From: Verrucomicrobiota bacterium
GTDB taxonomy: Bacteria; Verrucomicrobiota; Verrucomicrobiia; Opitutales; Opitutaceae
Direction: 5' to 3'
NCBI GenBank assembly: GCA_023457035.1
Contig: JAEWNN010000116.1
Span: 1-64,000 of the forward strand
DNA: 64,000 nt
Shown one piece after another: positions 31,454-38,792 of the stretch. A model generated the notes under the pieces. The model was not told the DNA's origin and did no database searches. It worked only from the letters and a program-made list of their open reading frames with translations. The position numbers and the translations under genes were made by a program. Each line of letters begins with the position of its first letter. Within the stretch, counting starts at the first letter, position 1.

Positions 31454-33685
31454 TCATCGCCGCGCACGCCGGCGCGGGCGCGGCGCTCCGGTCGGCTGTT
31501 CCGCGGCGGTGTCGCGCGGTTGCAGGAACTGCGTGAGCCGGTGCACCTCGACGCCCGCCAGCAAGACGATGCCAATGCCGTGCGTGTCGTTGAGATTCCA
31601 GAGCAGGTCCTGCTTGTAGTAGTCGGAGGTGAAGGAGAACTCCGAACCGCGGCAGACGCCGTGCACATTGCCAAGCCGGTCGATCGAGGTGCGGTTGAGC
31701 GCCTCCCAGGCCTTGAACACCGCGCGCACGTACGCGTCCGGTTGATCGAGCCAGCCGTGCTGCACACCGCGCGAGAAGGCATACGCGAACATCGCGGTGC
31801 AGGAGGTCTCGGGATAGGCGTCGTGTTCGTCGAGCACCTGGTGCCACATGCCGGCGGCATCCTGCTGCGCCAGCACCCCGGTGCAAAGCTCGCGGAACAT
31901 CGCCAGCACCTCGCCACGCAACGCGTGGTCCTGCGGCAACACCGCAAGCAGTTCCGAGAGCGAGAAGAGCACCCAGCCGTTGCCCCGGCCCCACGGGATG
32001 CCGGTCGCCAGGCCGCGCCGCAGGTCGTGGACGTGCGACATCAGCTTCTTTCCGGGGATGAAGAGCATCTTCCGGAAACCGAGGAACTGCCGCGCCGCGT
32101 CGTCGATGTGGCGCGTGTCGCCGGTGAGCTCGAAGTACCGGCACAGGAACGGCACGCTCATGTAGAGATCGTCGGCCCAGAGGGTGTCCTCGTGGAAGAC
32201 GTGCATGAGGTGCTTGCGGAAGAATGTGCCGTCGGGCAGGCGCACCTGTTTGTTGGCGATGAAATCCGCCACGTAGTCGGCGATCGCCCGGCCGCCCGGG
32301 ATGTCGAAGTACTTCATCACCTCGAGCAGCGAGGAGCCGAACGAGCCGCAGTCGTCGAGACTGTCGATGCTGGTGAGCAGGTGGTGGACGTTGGTCGCCC
32401 CGCCGTATTGCTGGCGGTCCCACAGCGCATAGTCGAAGATGTCGGCACAGAATCGCATGTGCTCGACGAGGTACCGCTGCGTCTCCTCCGAGCCGAGCAG
32501 CTTCGCGCTGTGCAGCAGGCCGTAGAGGGTCACCCCGAGCGGGTAGTTCCAGCGTCCGTAGAGCGCGTTGTCGTTGTAGGGACGAACCCACAGGTCGGGA
32601 GCGTCGAGCCGCCAATAGGTGGCTCCGTCGCGACCGGGCACGAGCTTGCGGAGATCGCGCAACGCGGCGAGCTCGCCGGTCTTCCCCTCGTCGAGCGGAC
32701 CGGCGAAAAGCCACGGAGTCGAGGCCCCCTGGAGATTGCACGGGCTGGCCAGCGCCACCGCTTCGCGGCCGCGCCGGAAGCCGAGCGCGAAGCCCCAGTC
32801 GCGGGATCCGCACCGGGTGCGCACCATCACCTCCTGATGCCCGAACGGCACCCGGATCCTCGCGGAGAACGCGCCGGCCTTTTCGGTGGCGAACACCGGC
32901 ACGTCGCCCACGACCACTTCGACCGGCCCACGCGCGCTACCGGAGAGAACGTACTCCCCCTGTCCCGGCGCGAGGAAGAGACCGCGAGTCCAAGCGATGG
33001 CGACAGCGCCCGGCTGGAGACCGAAGATCCGCCGGCACTGTCCCTGCGCCTGCTGCGCCTTCGGCCACTGCCGCCGCGGCAGCCAGACCGCACCGGAGTC
33101 GGACTCCGTCGAATCCCGGCCCGGGATGGTCGCCAACTCGGCGGCCAACGGCTCGGTGAAGATCCACCCCTCCTGCCCGCCCCGTTCGGCGGTCGGCATC
33201 AGGAAATAGTACGAGAGCTTGCCCAGCCAGGTGCCGAAAATGCCGCCAAAACCGGCGTCGGTCTTCCGGAAGCGCAACACCACATGGTTCCAGCCTGCCG
33301 CCAGCGAGAGCACAAGGTGCTGTCGTTTCTCCGGGTAACGTTCCGCCTCGAAGGTCGACCGGAAGATGAACTGCCGGTTCAAATACACAACCGTCGGGCA
33401 GTGCACGGAAAGGTCGAACTTGAGCTCGCTCGCCCGCTCGCTCCAGATCCGCGCCCATGCGTAGACGAAGACGCCCGCGCGCGCCCGCGGAAACTCCCGG
33501 CTGAAGTCCGCCACATAGCGATAGTCCTTGCCGCGAACAATCCCCGCCCGCGCGCACGGCCGGAACACCGGGGAGTGCGGCGGATTCACGCCACGGTAGC
33601 GGCGCACGATCGCATCGAGCGTCTTCTCAGTCTGCAGGCCCGCCTGCGCGTGCATGCTCAGGTGATCTTCAAAATAGAAACCCAT
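31454..33685 (-). CDS. GH105-type unsaturated glycuronyl/rhamnogalacturonyl hydrolase with N-terminal beta domains
   Basis: 743 residues from the ATG at 33685. The C-terminal ~400 residues form the alpha/alpha barrel of GH88/GH105 hydrolases: RPYNDNALYGRWNYPLGV, the catalytic-Asp region HEDTLWADDLYMSVPF, and IPWGRGNGWVLFSLSELL, then DEHDAYPETSCTAMFAYAF. The family hydrates the unsaturated uronic acid left by pectin lyases and releases 5-keto-4-deoxyuronate, the KduI substrate. The first ~340 residues are unusual for a plain GH105 (normally about 370-400 residues) and look like beta-rich accessory domains. No signal peptide is seen, which suggests the cytoplasm. It lies downstream of the PL26 lyase and rhaM on the same strand; lyase then unsaturated hydrolase is a consistent pathway order. 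Confidence 0.82.
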   Translation of the reverse strand: MGFYFEDHLSMHAQAGLQTEKTLDAIVRRYRGVNPPHSPVFRPCARAGIVRGKDYRYVADFSREFPRARAGVFVYAWARIWSERASELKFDLSVHCPTVVYLNRQFIFRSTFEAERYPEKRQHLVLSLAAGWNHVVLRFRKTDAGFGGIFGTWLGKLSYYFLMPTAERGGQEGWIFTEPLAAELATIPGRDSTESDSGAVWLPRRQWPKAQQAQGQCRRIFGLQPGAVAIAWTRGLFLAPGQGEYVLSGSARGPVEVVVGDVPVFATEKAGAFSARIRVPFGHQEVMVRTRCGSRDWGFALGFRRGREAVALASPCNLQGASTPWLFAGPLDEGKTGELAALRDLRKLVPGRDGATYWRLDAPDLWVRPYNDNALYGRWNYPLGVTLYGLLHSAKLLGSEETQRYLVEHMRFCADIFDYALWDRQQYGGATNVHHLLTSIDSLDDCGSFGSSLLEVMKYFDIPGGRAIADYVADFIANKQVRLPDGTFFRKHLMHVFHEDTLWADDLYMSVPFLCRYFELTGDTRHIDDAARQFLGFRKMLFIPGKKLMSHVHDLRRGLATGIPWGRGNGWVLFSLSELLAVLPQDHALRGEVLAMFRELCTGVLAQQDAAGMWHQVLDEHDAYPETSCTAMFAYAFSRGVQHGWLDQPDAYVRAVFKAWEALNRTSIDRLGNVHGVCRGSEFSFTSDYYKQDLLWNLNDTHGIGIVLLAGVEVHRLTQFLQPRDTAAEQPTGAPRPRRRARR

Positions 33686-33839
33686 GACGGTGGAGATTGG
33701 AGAAATGGAAAGGGGAACGTCGCTGGCGCGCCGTGGACTCGAATTGGAAACTAAAAAAGGAAGGTTTTCGGCAATCAACTGGTATGCGCGGGGCCGTCCG
33801 CACACCGGTCGCCCGGCGCCGGAACCACATTGCAAGGAC

Positions 33840-33920
33840 GGCCCCCACCCACAACGGGGGCCTGCTCTGACCGTCAGAGCTGTCGCGACCACCGGCGACC
33901 GTTGCCACCGGTGCGGTCGC
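33840..33920. repeat. Three consecutive inverted repeats between PL26 and GH105
   Basis: GGCCCCC/GGGGGCC (33840-33862), GCTCTGAC/GTCAGAGC with one central base (33864-33880), and GCGACC/GGTCGC (33885-33920). They follow the PL26 stop and may reduce read-through into GH105, or be a further repeat type. The 33686-33967 gap holds no gene. Confidence 0.45.
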
Positions 33921-33967
33921 CCCAAGCTTCGCAGCGGGGAGACCCGCCGGCCGGCGCTCCAGTACGC

Positions 33968-36673
33968 TCACGGCTTCTCCTCCGGCAGTTGCTCGCCGAC
34001 CAGCGCGAGGTTCTGGATCGTGGCCAACCCCCACTGCGCCGTCCCGTTGGTGGATACCCAGGCGGCTTCGTCGACCGGCCGCAGCACCGCGGGGCCGGTC
34101 AGCCGCTGCGCCACGTGCCGCTGCGCCTGCCCGCGGCCTTCGGCGCCTTCCGCCCGGAAGTACTCCGTCCAGGCCCGCCGTGCGAGCGCTTCGTCGCCGG
34201 TCACCCGCGCCGCATAGGCAGTCAGCCGCGAGTGGCCCTGCTGGAGGCTGATCCCCTTCAACGGCTGGCCGAACCGCTTCGCCTGCTCGGCAGCCGGGGC
34301 GTTGTAGAGAACGCAATAGTCGAGCCACGCCTGCCGGAACGTCGGCTCGTCGAGGAGCTGCACCAGTTCGGCGCATACCTCCACCAAGCCGAAGACCGCG
34401 CTCAGGTGCGAAACCGACACCCGGTCGCTGTCCGACTTTGCGAACACCCCGCTTTCGAGATCGAGCCGGGCGCCGCCGGTGAAGAACCCGTGCGGCTGCG
34501 CCGCGATCGAGCGCATGCTCGCCAGCAGCCGGTCGCGCACGCGCGCGTCTCCAGTCCGCTCCCACTCCGTGAGCCAGGCCGAGGCCGCCGCGCCCCAGTC
34601 GGTGCCGAAGCCGGCATAGACTTCCTTCGCGTTCGGGTCGGCGGCCGTCACCCGGTCGGGGGCGACCTTGCGGTTCGCCTGCACCGTGGCCAGCGCCCGC
34701 ACCGCCTCGACCTGCTCGCGCATGAGGTCGCCCACGCGCTCGTCGCCGGTGAGATAGTAGTAGTAGCGGCGGTTGGCGGCCGTGCTGATCCGCAACTGCT
34801 TCGCGCTGCACCCCCAGTGCAGCACGTTGTGCCGCGACCCCAGCGGCGCGAAGCGCCCAAGGTGGTGCACATCGACCTCGCCCGTGTGGCGCGTCATCGC
34901 CTCGGCGAAACGGAAAACGTCCGCCCGGCCGGTCCGCAGGTAGTACAGCCACAGCCAGAGGTCGGTCGAGAGCTCGGAGTTGTCCCAGGCGAAACCGCCC
35001 ACGTCGTACTTCCACTCGTGGCGGTCGGTGTCGTAGCTGTGCATCACGTCGCCAAAGTTCCAGAACCCGTACCAGCGCCGCTGCTCGCGCTGGCCCTCGT
35101 AGAAGCGGAAATACCAGTCCAGCTCGTCCTCGAGCACCGCGCGGGCGGGCGTCGAGCGGTCGACCGGCGCCCAGAGCCGGCCGAACACTTCGCACGACTG
35201 GAGGTACTGCGGGGTCGTCGTCAGCACCGGCGGCGTGCGCACGACCTCGGCCATCCGCGCCAGGCGCTCGCGCGACGGCGTGGCGGGCAGGGTCCAGAGG
35301 TACAACTCGCTCGTACGGGCCACGCCCTCCGGCTTGTCGAAGCCGGGCTCATAGTCCTCGTAGGTGATCTGCATCGCCTCAAGCTGCTCGGCGTAGGTGT
35401 TGTAGCCCGCCCCGCTGTGGTAGCCGCGCAGGTCCATCGCCCCGGCCCGCGGCGACCACAGCCAGAGCGTCACCTCCGCGGCCTCGCCCGTTGCACCGCG
35501 GATCGAAAGCTCACCCGGATAACTCTGCCAGAAATTGCGGATACCAAAAGCCACGCCGCCCTGCGGCGTGCCGACGTAGCCGAGCCCGCCCGCACGCTGG
35601 CCGCGCGCCGCCGTGAGCCAGGAGCAGCCCTCCTCGGTGCGTTTCGTCAGCTCGAAGCCGTCGGCGCTGGACTGGAACAGGCTCCAGTCGCCAAAGGCCG
35701 GCACATACTGCATGCGCCCACCCGCAGCCGGGTTCCAGGTGCCCACCGGCGGCGTGGCCTCGCCAGCGATCTGGGCCGCGCGCACCGCGGCCCCCGGATC
35801 GCGCCGCAGGCCCGTCACCGTGCGCACCGCCTCGCCGAACAAGCCGTCGCCCTCGCCCGAGAAGCGGACATGGCGGTCGTGAAGCTCGCCGCGCAGCGGC
35901 ACGTCGAACCGCAAGCCGAGCCCGCGGATGAAGTCCTTCCGTTCGTCGCCGTCGTACACGATCGTGTGCACCACCCGCACGGCCTCGCCGCCGGCGTAGA
36001 AGTACAACCGCACCACAAACGGCAGCCAATTGCGTCCGGCCGCGGCATGGTGTCCCCGGATCTTCACCACCGCACGCACCGGGCCGCTCTGTTCCAGCAC
36101 GACCTCGGCGATCTCGCCCGCGAAGAGCTCGGGGTCCGCGCCACCCTCGGGCGCGTCCTGCCGGAGCAGCACAAGCCGGCCGTTGCGCAGAACCTCGCCG
36201 TCCGCGCGCCGCACCTGGGGAATCAGCACGGTCCCCGTCTTCGCCACCCGCGCGACGATCACACCGGTGTCGATCTCGTAGGCGCCGTTCTCCTCGCGCA
36301 CGCACAACAGCCGGGCCGGTGCCGTCGCCGGGCCGGCAGCCACCATCGCGTTCGCGGGCAACGCCTGCCCCGCGGGAATGGCATGCGCCGTCCACTTCAG
36401 CGAGCCGTCGGGCCAGTAGGCGAGCGGCCAACTCTGTAGCGGCACCGTGGCTCCGTCCGCACCCCGCAGGACGAATGCAGTGTCCTTCGCCTGCGTGCCC
36501 TTGGGCCAGGGCAGGCCCCACGTCGCGCCCGGCTGCTCCGCCGGAGCGGCGCCGTCAAGCCAGCGGACCTCGGCCGCCGGTTGTCCGGCGCCGGGTTGGG
36601 CCGCCGGCAGGGCGGCGCACGTGAGAGTCGTCAAGGCCAGGGTGAGCGAGCGAAAGAAGATGGATCGGGGCAT
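33968..36673 (-). CDS. PcRGLX/YetA-like exo-rhamnogalacturonan lyase (PL26-type)
   Basis: 901 residues with a signal peptide (RSLTLALTTLTCAALPAAQ). It has the three-part PcRGLX/YetA layout: an N-terminal RIFT-barrel domain (WGLPWPKGT, WPLAYWPDGSLKWTAHA near 81-97), a central beta-sandwich (GGVAFGIRNFWQSYPGEL, WLWSPRAGAMDLRGYH) and a C-terminal alpha/alpha toroid (WYGFWNFGDVMHSYDTDRHEWKYD, NSELSTDLWLWLYYL, HHLGRF, HWGCSAKQLR). The characterised fungal member is an exo-acting rhamnogalacturonan lyase that releases unsaturated disaccharides. Export, and clustering with rhaM and GH105, support the same role here. The spacing to rhaM is 98 bases, so a rhaM-PL26-GH105 operon is likely. Confidence 0.85.
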   Translation of the reverse strand: MPRSIFFRSLTLALTTLTCAALPAAQPGAGQPAAEVRWLDGAAPAEQPGATWGLPWPKGTQAKDTAFVLRGADGATVPLQSWPLAYWPDGSLKWTAHAIPAGQALPANAMVAAGPATAPARLLCVREENGAYEIDTGVIVARVAKTGTVLIPQVRRADGEVLRNGRLVLLRQDAPEGGADPELFAGEIAEVVLEQSGPVRAVVKIRGHHAAAGRNWLPFVVRLYFYAGGEAVRVVHTIVYDGDERKDFIRGLGLRFDVPLRGELHDRHVRFSGEGDGLFGEAVRTVTGLRRDPGAAVRAAQIAGEATPPVGTWNPAAGGRMQYVPAFGDWSLFQSSADGFELTKRTEEGCSWLTAARGQRAGGLGYVGTPQGGVAFGIRNFWQSYPGELSIRGATGEAAEVTLWLWSPRAGAMDLRGYHSGAGYNTYAEQLEAMQITYEDYEPGFDKPEGVARTSELYLWTLPATPSRERLARMAEVVRTPPVLTTTPQYLQSCEVFGRLWAPVDRSTPARAVLEDELDWYFRFYEGQREQRRWYGFWNFGDVMHSYDTDRHEWKYDVGGFAWDNSELSTDLWLWLYYLRTGRADVFRFAEAMTRHTGEVDVHHLGRFAPLGSRHNVLHWGCSAKQLRISTAANRRYYYYLTGDERVGDLMREQVEAVRALATVQANRKVAPDRVTAADPNAKEVYAGFGTDWGAAASAWLTEWERTGDARVRDRLLASMRSIAAQPHGFFTGGARLDLESGVFAKSDSDRVSVSHLSAVFGLVEVCAELVQLLDEPTFRQAWLDYCVLYNAPAAEQAKRFGQPLKGISLQQGHSRLTAYAARVTGDEALARRAWTEYFRAEGAEGRGQAQRHVAQRLTGPAVLRPVDEAAWVSTNGTAQWGLATIQNLALVGEQLPEEKP

Positions 36674-36771
36674 GGGAGAAGACGGTTTTGCAGGCTGTTG
36701 ACACGATCGCGGCGAAGGCGGGCACCCGGCCGGCGACCGCCCGCCGGAGCTGGCACCGCCACGCGAAGACT

Positions 36772-37086
36772 TCAGGCGAGATGGAAAACCTCGCGCAGCT
36801 CACGCGAGACCGGGCTGTTGTCCGGGTTGCTCGGCATCACATCGCCCATGTGTGTCCACCAGCGCTGGCACTCGGGGGTCGCGGCGATCGCGGCCCAGCG
36901 GGCCTCGTCCTCAATCTCCACATACCCAAAGAGCTGCCGCGTCTCCGGGTGCAGGAAGATCGAGTAGTTGTGCGCGCCGTGGGACTTCAGCACCGCCTCG
37001 AGCTCGGCCCAGATCGGGCGGTGGCGGCGCTCGTACTCGGCCTCGCAGCCGGCGTTGACGGACATGACAAATGCTTTGCGGATCAT
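36772..37086 (-). CDS. rhaM: L-rhamnose mutarotase
   Basis: 104 residues, exactly the length of E. coli RhaM and similar end to end: MIRKAFVM at the start, ERRHRPIW with catalytic His22, LKSHGAHNYSIFL, CQRWWTHMGDVMP and NPDNSPVSRELREVF. It interconverts the anomers of L-rhamnose in the cytoplasm so that the isomerase can use it. The ATG at 37086 matches the known N-terminus; an ATG two codons earlier (37092) is less likely. No rhamnose isomerase, kinase or aldolase lies in the window, so the rest of the pathway must be elsewhere. It heads the minus-strand rhamnogalacturonan genes and is divergent from the LacI-type regulator. Confidence 0.95.
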   Translation of the reverse strand: MIRKAFVMSVNAGCEAEYERRHRPIWAELEAVLKSHGAHNYSIFLHPETRQLFGYVEIEDEARWAAIAATPECQRWWTHMGDVMPSNPDNSPVSRELREVFHLA

Positions 37087-37422
37087 GGGCATTGGGGTGT
37101 GGAAACGACTTTGTCCGGAAGCCGAGGAAGGACCAACCCTCCTCCCGCGTGACAGTTCGAATCCCGCCACCGCCGCCCCCTTTTAATCCGGCGCGCCCGC
37201 TCCGCTCGGGGGCCACGCCGGCTTGGCCCAAGGAAACCGCCATCACCCCATGGCCACGATGGGGCACGATGGCCCCCCAGGAGCCGGGTGTTCTCGCAAC
37301 CGATCCGATCTTCTCGTGGCGAGGCGCTCGGATACAGCGCCCCGATTGAGCCTGCTCACGCCGGCCCTTCGGCGGAGTTTTCCGTTGAACTCGGCGCATG
37401 AACCGCGTTTCTCATCGGCCCG
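37087..37422. promoter_or_regulatory. Divergent control region between rhaM and the LacI-type gene
   Basis: 336 gene-free bases. Candidate sites are two direct CACGATGG copies one helical turn apart (37255-37262 and 37265-37272), set inside a GGCCA/TGGCC inverted repeat, and a GGCGCT/AGCGCC hairpin (37323-37341). An autoregulated LacI operator would be expected here, but no classic operator palindrome is obvious. Confidence 0.35.
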
Positions 37423-38460
37423 ATGGCCGCCCCTACTCTGCGCACCTTGGCCCGCACCCTCGGGCTCTCCCGAACCACGATTTCGGATGCGTTGCGCGGC
37501 TCCCCCCGCGTCAACCCGCAGACGGCCGAGCGCGTGCGCGCCGCCGCCAAGGCCGCCGGCTACGAGAGCAACCCGCTCACCGGCACCGTCATGTCGCTGC
37601 TGCGCCGCTCGCGCAGCCAGAAGTTCCGGGGCGTGCTCGCCGCGATCGAGATGGTCGACGCGGACCGTCCGCAGCACGCCGTCCGCTACAACGAACGCGT
37701 GCTCGCCGGCGTCTCCGAACGGGCCGACGCGCTCGGCTTCAAAGTCGAGCGTTTCCCGATCGCCCCCAACGGGCTCAAGCTCAGCCGACTCGACACCATC
37801 CTCCAGACCCGCGGCATCCACGCCATGGTCATCCTCCCGGCCTCCGGCTTTCCCGACCTGGCGAACCTGCGGTGGCAGCAATACACCGCGGTCTACATCG
37901 ATTACTTCATCGACCACCCGCCGCTGCACTGCATCTGTTCGGATCATTACCGCTCGATGGTGACGCTGCTCCAGCAGCTGCACGAGCGCGGGTTCCGGCG
38001 CCCCGGCCTCTTCATCGAGATCACCCACGACGAACGCCTGCACTACCGCTGGGAAGGGGCCTTCCTCGCCCTCCAGAAATACCTTCCGTCCATCACCGCC
38101 GTCCCGGCGCTGCGCCTGCCGACGGTGACCCGCGCCGGCTTCCTGGCGTGGTTCAAGAAATACGATCCCGACGTCGTCATCGGCCACCAGCCCGTCGCCA
38201 TCGAGTGGATGAAGGAGTGCGGCGCCAAGGTGCCGGAGACCCACTCGTTCGTCTGCCTGAACTCCCTCCGGACCGACGGCGAGTGCGCCGCGCTCGACCT
38301 GCAGGCCTCGCATCTCGGCATGCGCGCCGCCGAGCTCGTGATCGGCCAACTCCTCCACAACGAGCTCGGCGTGCCGATCGAACCCTCGCTCACGACCATC
38401 CCGGCGAAGCTGCTCGAGGGTCCCACGCTGCGACTCGCGGCACCGCCCGGCGCACAATAG
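37423..38460 (+). CDS. LacI-family transcriptional regulator
   Basis: 345 residues. The N-terminal LacI helix-turn-helix is clear: PTLRTLARTLGLSRTTISDALRGSPRVN at about 4-31, with the hinge helix around 50-60 (NPLTGTVMSLLRR). The rest is a periplasmic-binding-protein-like effector domain (HAMVILPASGF, YIDYFIDHPPLHCICSDHYRSM, HERGFRRPGLF). An ATG five codons upstream in another frame is ignored because the HTH starts directly here. It is divergent from rhaM-PL26-GH105 and most likely represses that unit in response to rhamnose or a rhamnogalacturonan oligomer. The effector is inferred, not visible. Confidence 0.9.
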   Translation: MAAPTLRTLARTLGLSRTTISDALRGSPRVNPQTAERVRAAAKAAGYESNPLTGTVMSLLRRSRSQKFRGVLAAIEMVDADRPQHAVRYNERVLAGVSERADALGFKVERFPIAPNGLKLSRLDTILQTRGIHAMVILPASGFPDLANLRWQQYTAVYIDYFIDHPPLHCICSDHYRSMVTLLQQLHERGFRRPGLFIEITHDERLHYRWEGAFLALQKYLPSITAVPALRLPTVTRAGFLAWFKKYDPDVVIGHQPVAIEWMKECGAKVPETHSFVCLNSLRTDGECAALDLQASHLGMRAAELVIGQLLHNELGVPIEPSLTTIPAKLLEGPTLRLAAPPGAQ

Positions 38461-38792
38461 CCGCCGTGACGCGCTCTGCTGTACAGCAGAGCTGCCTGGG
38501 GTATCGGGTTCCTCAGCACCGCAGATCGCCGGCATTCTGCCGTTCGGAGGAACGACGCCACACCAGTCCGTCGTGGCACGGTGCTTCAGCCCGTGCTGTT
38601 CGTCGTCGCGCGCCAGACAAACGTCTTCGCAGCCGCACGCTCCCACTTGCCGCCAAGGCCCGCTGCGGACCGCCGCTTGATGACCGGATGGACCTGGAGG
38701 CACCGCAGGTCGCCGGCAGCTATCGCCGGATTCTCCGGACGGGGTTGAAGCCCCCCCGCCACGGTCGATCCGGTTCGTCTCGCGCCGCCCCC
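38461..38792. repeat. Gene-free region with a perfect 20-bp palindrome
   Basis: GCTCTGCTGTACAGCAGAGC at 38473-38492 is a perfect palindrome just past the LacI-type stop. Further on, GGCACGGTGCTTCAGCCCGTG forms an imperfect hairpin (about 38575-38595), and a GCACCGCAG(A/G)TCGCCGGCA sequence occurs twice (about 38517-38535 and 38700-38718). No gene is seen; these look like degraded repeat elements between convergent genes. Confidence 0.5.

Noticed and set aside
31520..33754. 744-codon plus-strand frame antisense to GH105
   Set aside because: No recognisable domain and antisense to a clear enzyme gene.
33830..36439. 869-codon plus-strand frame antisense to the PL26-type gene
   Set aside because: Arg/Pro/Ala-rich antisense artefact; the minus-strand protein has a signal peptide and family motifs.
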